64,000 nucleotides of DNA from Candidatus Sedimenticola sp. (ex Thyasira tokunagai) (GTDB lineage Bacteria > Pseudomonadota > Gammaproteobacteria > Chromatiales > Chromatiaceae). Position 1 is the stretch's first letter, and each line of letters opens with the position of its first letter. The notes beneath the pieces were generated by a model, which ran no database searches, was not told where the DNA came from, and saw only the letters and a program-made list of their open reading frames with translations. Location: assembly GCA_037318855.1 (NCBI GenBank), contig CP134874.1, positions 1,798,598 through 1,862,597 on the forward strand. The letters are read 5' to 3'. The position numbers and the translations under genes are program-made. Below are positions 35,154 through 43,240 of this stretch, piece by piece.

Positions 35154-36307
35154 TGTGCTTTGTCACTCTCCAGTTCCGCCAGAGCGCCATCCTCTACGCC
35201 GTCCCGGTCAACCGAGGTGACCACCAGGTCACCCACGGCCAGCCCCTCCAGCACCTCTGTAGCATCCCAGTTCGACATGCCGGCCTTGATCTCACGCAGC
35301 TCAAGCACACCTTCATCAGGGAGAAATAGATAAACCTTGTCTCCCTCCAGCACCGCTTCAGTGGGGATGCGCGGGGTATCCTTGCGCAGGTCGAGAATAA
35401 CCTCTACATCGGCAGAGTAGCCGGCCAACAACTCCTCGATATCTTTGGGATTGGTGAACTCCACCTCCACCTCTACTGTGCGGGCCTGTTTTTCCAGATC
35501 AAGCACATAAGGAGCAATACGTCGCACGGTGCCGGGGAAACGCCGATCATCAAAGGCATCCAGGTTGACACGGGCGGTCTGGCCGACGCTGATCTTAGGT
35601 GCATCCACCTCGTCGATCGGTGCGGCAACATAGAAGCAGGTGGTGTCGATCAGATCCACCGCAGGGGGCGTGGGAATACCGGGAGGGGAGGGGGTGACAT
35701 ACTCACTCAGTTCGCCGTTGACCTCTGCCACGATACCGTCAAACGGAGCAATCAGACGGGTACGTTCAAGCTGGGCACGTATCACCTCTACGCGGGAGGT
35801 CGAGACCCGATGACCGGCGTTGGCCGATTCACAAGCCGCCAGCATCGCCTTCGCCTCTGTCTCCACCTTATCCACCGCCTCTTCTGAGATAGCGCCGCTC
35901 TTGCGCAGCCGCGCCAGCCGGTTAGCCTCACGGCGGGCCACGTCCGCTTGGAGACAGGCGCTACGGGCGTTGGCGCCGGCTGACATCGACTCGGCTTTAT
36001 TGAGCTCGATCTCCGCCATCAGATCATTGTTCCAGAGGGCCAGCAGCAGCCTGCCTGTTTTTACCCGATCACCTTCGTGGACGTTCAGCTCCGCAATCTG
36101 GCCGCCAATACCGGGTGATAGTCTGGCACGACGACACGCCTTCACCGTACCCGCGCGGGTATTTGCCACTGTCTCCTCTACAACTCCTTTCTCGACCGCC
36201 TCCACCACAACCGTGATGGGTTTCTCCCGACTGCTGTACCAGATGGCGGCAGCCAGACCACAGCCCAGCAGCAGGAAGATAATTAAAAGCTTTGGTCTAC
36301 GGGCCAT
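35150..36307 (-). CDS. Periplasmic adaptor (HlyD/MacA-like membrane fusion protein)
   Basis: A 385-residue adaptor of a tripartite efflux system and first gene of the - strand operon. An N-terminal signal/anchor (KLLIIFLLLGCGLAAAIWY, about 6-24) is followed by the lipoyl half (GIGGQIAELNVHEGDRVKTGRLLLAL), a long alpha-helical hairpin (about 90-190), the second lipoyl half (APFDGIVAEVNGELSEYVTPSPPGIPTPPAVDLID) and beta-barrel domains to about 350. A Cys at position 17 in LLGCGLA could make it a lipoprotein. No outer-membrane TolC gene is nearby. Confidence 0.9.
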   Translation of the reverse strand: MARRPKLLIIFLLLGCGLAAAIWYSSREKPITVVVEAVEKGVVEETVANTRAGTVKACRRARLSPGIGGQIAELNVHEGDRVKTGRLLLALWNNDLMAEIELNKAESMSAGANARSACLQADVARREANRLARLRKSGAISEEAVDKVETEAKAMLAACESANAGHRVSTSRVEVIRAQLERTRLIAPFDGIVAEVNGELSEYVTPSPPGIPTPPAVDLIDTTCFYVAAPIDEVDAPKISVGQTARVNLDAFDDRRFPGTVRRIAPYVLDLEKQARTVEVEVEFTNPKDIEELLAGYSADVEVILDLRKDTPRIPTEAVLEGDKVYLFLPDEGVLELREIKAGMSNWDATEVLEGLAVGDLVVTSVDRDGVEDGALAELESDKAQ

Positions 36308-36376
36308 AAAATGTTCCTTGGATATCCTTGGTTAGGATCGAATCTTGCCTCACAGGGAAGTTATTAGTGGTTTTCT

Positions 36377-36461
36377 GTTGGAGCGACTTTAGTCGCGATG
36401 GAGTTTGGCACAATATCAAATTTTGCTGTCACACCGGTCGCGACTAAAGACGCTCCTACGG
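36377..36461. repeat. R6-type long hairpin
   Basis: GGAGCGACTTTAGTCGCGA at the left is mirrored by TCGCGACTAAAGACGCTCC at the right (36437-36457), with about 40 bp between. It belongs to the GTAGGAGC family of dispersed hairpins and lies between the adaptor gene and tRNA-Val. Confidence 0.75.
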
Positions 36462-36579
36462 TAAAAACGAAAACCACTTAGATGACACAAGCACGACTTA
36501 ACTTCACCTACCTAATGAGTATAGACGCCTACACCATTTGGGTGCTTGATCCGTCAACTGAAAAAAATAGCCCGAGCTA

Positions 36580-36608
36580 TTGCCCTCAGGTCGGTGGCTG
36601 TGTATTAT
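36580..36608 (+). promoter_or_regulatory. Sigma-70 promoter of tRNA-Val
   Basis: TTGCCC (36580-36585) and TATTAT (36603-36608) are separated by 17 bp. The discriminator TCGGCCCCTC is GC-rich, as in stringently controlled stable-RNA promoters. The tRNA begins 13 bp downstream. Confidence 0.7.
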
Positions 36609-36621
36609 TCGGCCCCTCATT

Positions 36622-36698
36622 AGGCGCGTAGCTCAGTTGGTTAGAGCACTACCTTGACATGGTAGGGGTCGTTGGTTCGAATCCGATCGCGCCTACCA
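36622..36698 (+). tRNA. tRNA-Val (anticodon GAC)
   Basis: A complete 77-nt tRNA: acceptor AGGCGCG/CGCGCCT, D-arm GCTCAGTTGGTTAGAGC, anticodon arm CTACC-TTGACAT-GGTAG with anticodon GAC, TpsiC loop TTCGAAT, and an encoded ACCA end. It has its own promoter and terminator. Confidence 0.96.
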
Positions 36699-36703
36699 AA
36701 CAC

Positions 36704-36734
36704 AAAACCCGGCCCTTGCGGCCGGGTTTTTTGT
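36704..36734 (+). terminator. Intrinsic terminator of tRNA-Val
   Basis: AACCCGGCC pairs with GGCCGGGTT around CTTGC and is followed by TTTTTTG. It lies 6 bp after the tRNA. Confidence 0.9.
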
Positions 36735-36820
36735 TTCACATTAAATTCGTAGAACTTCAGTAGTGATTTTCAGGCCTCTTCTGCGGTCATCCAGCCGTCT
36801 TCACCGAGGGAGTGTTGGAA

Positions 36821-37744
36821 CTATTCAAACTCCATCTGAGTAAAGACGGCCTGAGCGTTGCGGCCGGCGATCTGCTCAAAGACTTCAAGGTAACTGAAGC
36901 GGGACTGATCGATCTTGACAGCCTCGAGTACATCACCGTCATTCTCGATTAGTTTACCTATTTCATGGCGAAGGAAGATGAGGTAGTCGTAGGTGTCCGC
37001 TTTGGCTCTCTCCAGTGTAGTGGCGTGGCCATGGCCGGGAATGACGTGCTTTGGTTTGTAGCTCATCATCTCTTCAAGTACCTTTACCCAACTCGCTGTA
37101 TTCTGCGCTGGGCCTGTACCGAGGGCGCGCTCTGTGAATACGATATCACCGGTGAACATGACGCTCTGTTGTGGTATCCAGATGTAGATATCGCCATCAG
37201 TGTGAGCGGGTCCTGCATATATCAGCTCAAAGTCAAAGCCGCCGAATTTGAGGTTCATGCGCTCTTCAAAGGTCTCATCCGTATAATATTCGTCGGTTCC
37301 CCCAAGTGCTTTACCCAATAATTGCCCGAGGCGGGAAAAGTGATCGTTGGTGCGACTGCGCTGATCGGCAACAGTCGCTTCGGCGGCAATGATACGAGCG
37401 CCCCTGGCCTTGAAGTAGCTATTGCCAAGCCAGCGGTGATCCTGTCCGCCGCTGTTGATCACAATCTTGACTGGTTTGTCGGTGATGGTGCGGATTGCCC
37501 GGTCAATCTGTTCCGCCCCTTTGTAGCTGCCGCCCGGATCAACAAGCAGCACACCCTCATCGGTAACCACTACGCCGTGTGTTGAGTTATTGGCAAGGTT
37601 TTCCGGCCTGCGCTGCACCAGTTCACCGACAATGGCGTAGACATTTTCGCTTACCTTTTGCACTTCCAAAGGTACTTCCGCCGTGGCAAGTGGCGATAAG
37701 CCGGCCGACAGTAACAGGCAGATAGATTTGAGTAGAAGTTTCAT
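36821..37744 (-). CDS. Exported metallo-beta-lactamase-fold hydrolase (SoxH/quinoprotein-relay type)
   Basis: A 307-residue protein with a Sec signal peptide (LLLKSICLLLSAGLSPLATA, about 3-22). The MBL fold has VLLVDPGGSYKGAEQI, then NSGGQDHRWLGNSYF where most family members have HxHxDH, AGPAHTDGDIYIWIPQ, FTGDIVF and the late IPGHGHA. Asp and the final His of the first motif and the later His/Asp ligands are kept, but the first two His are absent, as I recall for the SoxH-like periplasmic branch. The function is uncertain. The genes nearby do not indicate a pathway. Confidence 0.82.
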   Translation of the reverse strand: MKLLLKSICLLLSAGLSPLATAEVPLEVQKVSENVYAIVGELVQRRPENLANNSTHGVVVTDEGVLLVDPGGSYKGAEQIDRAIRTITDKPVKIVINSGGQDHRWLGNSYFKARGARIIAAEATVADQRSRTNDHFSRLGQLLGKALGGTDEYYTDETFEERMNLKFGGFDFELIYAGPAHTDGDIYIWIPQQSVMFTGDIVFTERALGTGPAQNTASWVKVLEEMMSYKPKHVIPGHGHATTLERAKADTYDYLIFLRHEIGKLIENDGDVLEAVKIDQSRFSYLEVFEQIAGRNAQAVFTQMEFE

Positions 37745-37789
37745 CGGCTTTTCTCTCTCTGTTTTACCGGGAGTCTATTCTGGATCTGC

Positions 37790-38899
37790 TCACGCTTGAT
37801 CCGGCGCCCAAGGTTTTGGGGGTGGTGCAATGCCCTCTACTTCAAGGGTGACGTGACTTACCTGTGGGGCGAGTCTCTTTACGTGCGCCTCCAACTCGTC
37901 GATGATCTGCTCGGTGCGAGTGAGGGTGGCCTGAGCGGCAGCGTTGGCAGCTATATAACACGTTGCCTCCTTCTCCATCGTCTGCTCAGGAGAGAGACTC
38001 TCGTGTATCTTATCCTGTATCTCCTCCATTATCTCGAATAGCCCCGAAATTACCTGCTATTCACTCAGCTCAATTTCGGCAACAAGCACTGTATTGTTTT
38101 CATCAATGATAATGGAGCGCAGGTCGTGGTAGCGTTCCACCTCATTGTGTTCATCGACCACCTTCATGAAGGTGCTCTCCGCTTTATTGTCGCGCATATC
38201 GACTAGAAAACGCATGTTGGTATAGCCGAGATAGAAGGCGATCAGACCAAGCATAACCGCGATAGCGGCGGAGAAGAGAATATCCCAGGCGGGATTGCCG
38301 GTGACAGCCGAGAGACCGATACCCAATGCGGCAAAGGCTAGGCCGATCATGGCGACGGCGTCTTCCAACACCACAGCCACCAGGGTGGGATCATCAGACT
38401 TCAGCAGGTAACCGAAGGGGTTGCTATGGCCGCTACGCTTCATCGCCGCCAGGAACTCCTTCAGAGCTACCAGAAACGAGTAGCCCTCAAGAACAAAGGC
38501 GATAGCCAGCACCAGCAGGTTAAGAGTCAGTGGATCGATGGAGAGGCCAAGCAGCTGTAGTGGTGCGGCCTCTTCGGCGTGCCCCATATTGTGCCATGAG
38601 TGCCAGGCGTGGGAGAGGCCAAGGCCTGCGCCAATTGAGAAGAGCCCAATGGCGCTCCAGAGGTTCCACAGATACTTCTTCTGCCCATGGCCAAAGGCGT
38701 AGGCGCTGTCGGCAGGGCGGTCGCCTTCACGTAACCCTAGAAACAGAAAGCTCTGGTTGAGGGTATCCATCAAAGAGTGGACTGCCTCGTTCATCATTGC
38801 AGCCGAGCCACTGACTGTGGCGGCGATAAACTTGATTACTGTAACGATGCTGTTGGAGATAATGGCGGTAATCACCGCCTTGGTGGAGCCGTGGGCCAT
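37790..38899 (-). pseudogene. Cation diffusion facilitator transporter split by an in-frame amber codon
   Basis: The first part (38899-38057, 280 residues) is a cation diffusion facilitator: TKAVITAIISNSIVTVIKFIAATVSGSAAMMNEAVHSLMDTLNQ, the helix 5 region MIGLAFAALGIGL and a cytoplasmic domain ending VLVAEIELSE. It stops at TAG (38057-38059). The same frame then continues without interruption (QVISGLFEIMEEIQDKIHESL...) to 37790, adding about 90 residues. These end with LEAHVKRLAPQVSHVTLEVEG, which looks like the normal end of the domain. A nonsense mutation in a longer (~370-residue) transporter is the simplest reading; the short form or readthrough might still work. Such transporters export Zn, Fe or Mn. 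Confidence 0.7.
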
Positions 38900-38939
38900 G
38901 GAGCTCTTTCCTGTGGGTTGAGTGAGATCACTATTCTAA

Positions 38940-39111
38940 CTCAAGCTCCGGAGTTCAAATGACGTAAAAGTCTTAAATAGACCGTTCCTTCTCCCTCAGG
39001 GAGAAGGGCAGGATGAGGGAAATCAGAAAAATCAAAGCATTAACTTTTCAACTCCCCTCACCCCAACCCTTTCCCTGAGGGAGAGGGGGCTAACGAACTC
39101 CGAAACTTGAG
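38940..39111. mobile_element. R3 copy 2: ~172-bp element carrying an R4 unit
   Basis: The ends are CTCAAGCTCCGGAGTTC and GAACTCCGAAACTTGAG, matching the ends of the element at 27514-28010. After the left end both copies continue AAATGACGT(A/G)AAAG. TTCTAA occurs directly outside both ends (38934-38939 and 39112-39117), a likely 6-bp target duplication. The interior is an R4 paired hairpin (about 38984-39090). No coding capacity. It lies upstream of the cation transporter gene. Confidence 0.75.
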
Positions 39112-39305
39112 TTCTAACAGCTGGTTTGTTATTAACCCTATATCATCCAGAGCGACCGCCTGGAGGCCGGCGTCCAATTCTAAACCCACTTAATCCGGAG
39201 TAGATAGGTATCGATGTCAGCCCATGGGCGACCGGATAAAATAGGCGGGTACTGCAAGTTGCTATCGGCTTTGTGTCGAGCGAGAGCATTCAGCCCGGCC
39301 CTATC

Positions 39306-39623
39306 TCAGGCAGTGATATCAATACCCTGTGTTATCGGCTTCTTATCCTCTGCTGTCTGTTTCCGGTCTTCTTCTCTTCGTTTGAGAGTACGCCGTTCGT
39401 GGTGGTCTCGGGTATCGAGCTGTATCTTCTGCTGCTGTTTGCGCCGTTGTTTGTGACGGCGCTGTTCCGTGTATCGTGTATCGTGTTCGCGAAGTTCAGC
39501 GAGGGGTGATGGGCGTGCCGTCTCCTCCAGTGCCGTTACCGGTCGTGTCTCTGCGCCTCTTGTTTCTGCCGGGCGATTGAGTTCTAACAGTTTGGCATCT
39601 TCATTGGTGTGTGAGATCCGCAT
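39306..39623 (-). CDS. Conserved-looking hydrophilic protein, unknown function
   Basis: A 105-residue, strongly charged and soluble protein starting MRISHTNEDAKLLELNRPAE. The C-terminal half is very rich in Arg, Gln and Lys (RYTEQRRHKQRRKQQQKIQLDTRDHHERRTLKRR). I do not recognise a family. It is preferred over overlapping + strand frames because its composition is that of an ordinary cytosolic or nucleic-acid-binding protein, while the + frames are Cys/Phe-rich and look spurious. No operon context: the LysR gene is transcribed toward it from the right, and R3 lies to its left. Confidence 0.5.
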   Translation of the reverse strand: MRISHTNEDAKLLELNRPAETRGAETRPVTALEETARPSPLAELREHDTRYTEQRRHKQRRKQQQKIQLDTRDHHERRTLKRREEDRKQTAEDKKPITQGIDITA

Positions 39624-39733
39624 TCTGTCCTACAGCTAACAGCCTAATCCTACTGGGATTATAGGTGTTGAGTAGAACTTATGGGGTAAAACAGTGGGTT
39701 TTTATGGAACGCGAAGCTCAGCTTGAAAAGATT

Positions 39734-40651
39734 TTATTGGCTTTTTGGATTTTCTCTACCCGATTGATCCTGGTTCAGCTCAGCAAGCAGCCAGTCGATA
39801 AAATCCCGCATGGCGGATGTGAGCTGCCGACCTCTTTGGTGGACCAGATAGAAGTCCCTGTGTGAGTTCAGTTTAACCTCCAGGGGGATCACCAGTTGAC
39901 CGTAACGTACCTCGCGCTCGACCAGCATCCGGTCGGCGAGGGCGATACCCACACCCTCTATTGCGGCATTGATCGCCAGGGAAGTACTGGAGAAGGTCAG
40001 TCCCTTTTTAATGGCGGGATGGTCAACTCCTGCATCATCCAGAAGTTGATCCCACTCGTTGGAGCGGTTGGTGACATGCAGCAGTGTGTGGTGAAGAAGG
40101 TCTTCCGTTTGTTTCAACGGTTTGCCGCTCTCCAGGAGGCTGGGACTACAGACCGGTAGCAGGGTGACCGCCTTGAGGTGGTGTGATTCGACTCCAGTCC
40201 AGTCATTGCGGCCAAAATAGATCGCCATGTCGGTGTCGGAACGGGTGAAGTCGGTGAGGCCGGTAGCGGCGCTGAGACGCAGTTCCACATCCGGATGGCT
40301 CTCCTGAAAGTCTCTGATTCGAGGCACCAACCAGCGAGATAGAAAGGCCGGCACCACACTGAGGTTGATGGCGCTGACGTTGGGGGTGGTAAGTAGGCGG
40401 CGGGTTGCCAGGTCGATCTCATCCAACGCATGTTCGATAGCGCTTAAATATCTCTCGCCGGAGGAGGTAAGCAGCGCCTGTCGCTTCTCGCGACGAAATA
40501 GTTTTATGTTGAGAAATTCTTCAAGAGATTTGATCTGATGGCTAACAGCGGAGGGTGTGACGTAAAGTTCTTCCGACGCCAGGTTAAAGCTTCCAAGTCG
40601 GGCGGCGGCTTCAAAACTACGCAGAGCGTTGAGCGGAGGAAGATGTCTCAC
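39734..40651 (-). CDS. LysR-family transcriptional regulator (GcvA-like)
   Basis: A 305-residue regulator. The N-terminal winged HTH (about 5-65) reads LPPLNALRSFEAAARLGSFNLASEELYVTPSAVSHQIKSLE, which is the GcvA/AmpR-like subgroup pattern. The substrate-binding domain (about 90-295) includes LSVVPAFLSRWLVPRIRDFQESHPDVELRLS and DMAIYFGRNDW. No adjacent target operon points to its regulon. Start ATG 40651; the short upstream region on the + side (40652-40878) probably holds its promoter and that of the small gene at 40879. Confidence 0.92.
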   Translation of the reverse strand: MRHLPPLNALRSFEAAARLGSFNLASEELYVTPSAVSHQIKSLEEFLNIKLFRREKRQALLTSSGERYLSAIEHALDEIDLATRRLLTTPNVSAINLSVVPAFLSRWLVPRIRDFQESHPDVELRLSAATGLTDFTRSDTDMAIYFGRNDWTGVESHHLKAVTLLPVCSPSLLESGKPLKQTEDLLHHTLLHVTNRSNEWDQLLDDAGVDHPAIKKGLTFSSTSLAINAAIEGVGIALADRMLVEREVRYGQLVIPLEVKLNSHRDFYLVHQRGRQLTSAMRDFIDWLLAELNQDQSGRENPKSQ

Positions 40652-40878
40652 GTTAATCTCTCAATAGATGAAATAAATTCAACTATAGCATGAAAAACTA
40701 TCGTTTGTTCCTTTGCGCAAACGTGACTACTATTCATCTCAGATGATCGGTTGCAGAGTGGTTCATAGATTGGGGGGGCAGGTGATACAAAGGCACTTTG
40801 GTTCCTGCCCGTATCCTAAAGACAGCTTGTAACAGGTCGGTAGTAGAAGGTGGTTGTGGTTTTTTCAAGGAGAGCGTG

Positions 40879-41070
40879 ATGAACCGGGTTAATGACTCCG
40901 GCTTGCTGATCAAAAGCAACGGCGAAGTCGATATTGATTTCTATATTGTGGAGGCCCGTAGGCTCCGCACAGAGAAGATATTTCAGCTGTTGACCGGGCT
41001 TGGCAGTCAGCTGAAAAAGCATCTCAGTTTTGAGTGGCATGTGCCGTTTAATACCCGGCATAGCCACTGA
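40879..41070 (+). CDS. Small conserved-type protein (DIDFYIxEARRLR motif)
   Basis: A 63-residue protein starting at ATG 40879 with AAGGAGA nine bases upstream. The frame is open further upstream but without a ribosome site. The core NGEVDIDFYIVEARRLRTEKIFQLLTGL resembles small alpha-helical proteins of proteobacteria that carry a DxDxYxxEARRLRAE motif; their function is unknown. It is divergent from the LysR gene, so it might be its target, but that is only positional. A terminator-like hairpin follows at 41138. Confidence 0.6.
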   Translation: MNRVNDSGLLIKSNGEVDIDFYIVEARRLRTEKIFQLLTGLGSQLKKHLSFEWHVPFNTRHSH

Positions 41071-41137
41071 AAGGTTGAAAGTGAATTTTGTGTGTAAGTA
41101 ATTAACCTCCTCTTGTAACCCTCTCCGTGGGGTTCAG

Positions 41138-41167
41138 GCAGACAGGGAAGTCTGTCCTCTTTTTTTA
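41138..41167 (+). terminator. Intrinsic terminator after the small gene
   Basis: CAGAC (41139-41143) pairs with GTCTG (41150-41154) around a six-base loop, followed by TCCTCTTTTTTT. The stem is short but the T-run is good, and it lies 70 bp after the small + strand gene. Confidence 0.5.
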
Positions 41168-41325
41168 CCGAGTTACCACTACTACTTCTATCCCTCTACC
41201 TTTGTCGGGTAAGGATTAAGACACCACCATCACATCTCTTTATTTGAAACGCTCATTTCAGCGGCCTTTTCCGGTAACCCTCTATACTGTGGTTGATCCG
41301 CAGTGAACAGAGGAGGTGACGATAG

Positions 41326-41661
41326 ATGATTCCGCTTAGATACCAGGTAGTAGGTGAAGAGGATTACACTTTTTCAATCGAAATTTCAGGGCCCGGCGAC
41401 TTCGTGGTTAACACCGGTACCTATACCAGCCACCCTCCGCGCAAGGGACAACTCAGCGAATCGCAAGAGGAGATGCTGATCGGGGCGATCAAGGCGCTGG
41501 GTATTCCCGCTCCGCATCCCGTTCCCGGGGGCGGTGAGGCCTTTGCCGTCCATCTGGTGATTGGCGGTGAAGGGGAGGAGACCCATTACCCCTTCTGGGA
41601 AGGGGCGCTTGAAGAGGATGAGAAGCTAAGCGATCTGGTGAGAATGTTGGAAAAGATCTGA
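41326..41661 (+). CDS. Hypothetical protein, 111 residues
   Basis: A soluble acidic protein starting at ATG 41326 with GAGGAGGTGAC upstream, a good ribosome site. MIPLRYQVVGEEDYTFSIEISGPGDFVVNTGTYTS suggests beta-strands; the second half has GAIKALGIPAPHPVPGGGEAFAVHLVIGG and a short C-terminal helix. I do not recognise a family. It converges with the GTPase gene on the opposite strand, 22 bp away, and has no other obvious partner. Confidence 0.65.
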   Translation: MIPLRYQVVGEEDYTFSIEISGPGDFVVNTGTYTSHPPRKGQLSESQEEMLIGAIKALGIPAPHPVPGGGEAFAVHLVIGGEGEETHYPFWEGALEEDEKLSDLVRMLEKI

Positions 41662-41683
41662 TGCAGTTCGCAAACTCACTGTA

Positions 41684-43072
41684 TTAACTTTTCTTGAGTG
41701 CCTGGTAGACCCACCTCTGCAACTCTCCTGCAGCATGGCACTGCAGACCGTTCTTCTGCAGGCTCCGGCACTGTTTCAGCAGGCGGATCTGGCTCTTGGT
41801 ATCCAGTTCGTGCATCCCGGCAAAATGTTCCTCGGGTATCGACATCGACTCCCGTGAGGCGTGGCTTCTCATCAGCATTGCACGGGCGTGGTTGAGCGCA
41901 CGGCCGAGGATAACGAAGGCAAAGTTGGGATCTTTAACCGGACCGATCACCGATTTGTTGGCACTGATCCTGAGCCACGGGGGCAGTCTCTCTTTTACCC
42001 AGTCCGCACCCAGCCAGCCGGAGAGACCGCCCAGCAGGCCGCCGCTCACCGTGCCGGTCATAAGCGTTGTTCCCCCCAGTCCGGCATCGGCGGCAAGGCC
42101 GATGGCGGCACCGGTACCTGTGCTGACCAGAACCAGTTGTCCCCGACTCAGCCCCCACATAGACCACTGCTCGCGGTCCATCAGCTCGCCCTGCTGCAGC
42201 CGTATCTCGGTCATCTCCGATTCGATATGGTGGTATAGAAACAGCGCCTCAAGTTGCTTTCGGTTCTCACTCTCCATCTGGTTGAGCTGACGGTTGAAGC
42301 TCACCACTTCGTCGGGGAGTAGCTGCTGCAACACCTCTATGCTCCCCTCAGGTTGCAGACGGGTCATCTGCCAGGTGAGCAGGCGATAGAGATTTTCGAT
42401 GATGATCCGGGCGGCCTGCTGTAGTTTCAACTCCCGGTACTGCTCCAGTTCGGCAATCGCCTGGTCGAAGCGCTGTTGGTTATCGCTATCGAGCTGTCCG
42501 AAGGTCTGTAGTAGTTGCAGGTGCTGATCAAAGCCGGCGTTCATTGGGTCGAACAGGCGTACCAGACTGAAGTACTGGTTGAGGGCGCTCTGCCACTGTT
42601 CGACGTAGTCGTTGCCGCCGATGGGATTGATCAGAGCAAGACGGGGAGAGCCACTCCAGCGCAGAATCTCCATCTCGGTTTCGTACTCGGGACTATAGGG
42701 GAGGGAGCCGTCAACCACATAGATGATGCCCGCCCCGCTGACAATAGGGGTGAGTAGCTCCACCTCGTCCTTGAAACGGTCGCTGAGGGTGAAGGCATCG
42801 ACAAACTGTTTTATCCGCTGGGGCTTTCTGTCGGCGGGAACCTCTTCTTGTGTAAGCCAGCTTAAACAGCTGCGTGCACGTTGAAAGCCGGGAGTGTCCA
42901 CCAGTTCGAACACTACCCGCTGGTCCAGCTTGAGGGTGAAGTGTTGGGCGACACGGGTGGTGCCGGAGAGGGGTGAGATCTCCACCTGGTCGTTCTGGGT
43001 CAGTGCCGCCACCACTGATGACTTGCCCTTGTTGGGGTGGCCGACCACGGCAAATACAGGGTGTTTAACCAT
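41684..43072 (-). CDS. GTPase with DUF3482 domain
   Basis: A 462-residue Era/TrmE-like GTPase. Start ATG 43072 (MVKHPVFAVVGHPNKGKSSVVAAL) is preferred; the 23 extra codons upstream lie in an R4 repeat. G1 GHPNKGKSS (about 9-17), G3 DTPGF (about 60) and a hydrophobic region at about 295-350 (LVLVSTGTGAAIGLAADAGLGGTTLMTGTVSGGLLGG) typical of DUF3482 proteins that probably insert into the membrane. The preceding gene encodes DUF2868, its usual partner. Function of the pair is unknown; a membrane-linked stress or envelope role is only a guess. Confidence 0.87.
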   Translation of the reverse strand: MVKHPVFAVVGHPNKGKSSVVAALTQNDQVEISPLSGTTRVAQHFTLKLDQRVVFELVDTPGFQRARSCLSWLTQEEVPADRKPQRIKQFVDAFTLSDRFKDEVELLTPIVSGAGIIYVVDGSLPYSPEYETEMEILRWSGSPRLALINPIGGNDYVEQWQSALNQYFSLVRLFDPMNAGFDQHLQLLQTFGQLDSDNQQRFDQAIAELEQYRELKLQQAARIIIENLYRLLTWQMTRLQPEGSIEVLQQLLPDEVVSFNRQLNQMESENRKQLEALFLYHHIESEMTEIRLQQGELMDREQWSMWGLSRGQLVLVSTGTGAAIGLAADAGLGGTTLMTGTVSGGLLGGLSGWLGADWVKERLPPWLRISANKSVIGPVKDPNFAFVILGRALNHARAMLMRSHASRESMSIPEEHFAGMHELDTKSQIRLLKQCRSLQKNGLQCHAAGELQRWVYQALKKS

Positions 43073-43082
43073 GCCGTTCTCC

Positions 43083-43240
43083 CGACAGAGGGTGTTGCAA
43101 AAATCCCCTCTCCCTACGAGGGAGAAGGTGAGGGGGATCAATAGCTAATCCATTGACTGAATTCACCCTCATCCTAACCTTCTCCCTCGTAGGGAGAAGG
43201 GACTGGTGCTTTTACGACACCCTCCGTAGGGGAGGGAACT
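43083..43240. repeat. R4 unit between the DUF2868 and GTPase genes
   Basis: A ~150-bp repeat with ends AGGGTGTTGCAAAAA / TTTTACGACACCCT. It contains two hairpins (CCTCTCCCTACGAGGGAGAAGG-like and CCTTCTCCCTCGTAGGGAGAAGG-like) around GATCAATAGCTAA. The left hairpin precedes the GTPase start and the right one overlaps the end of the DUF2868 frame. Very similar copies are at 57020-57180 and, split, inside 27514-28010. Confidence 0.8.

Noticed and set aside
38057..38059. Pyrrolysine decoding of the TAG in the cation transporter
   Set aside because: There is no methylamine methyltransferase or pyl gene here. Several other genes, including the hybrid kinase and the DUF2868 gene, use TAG as a normal stop.
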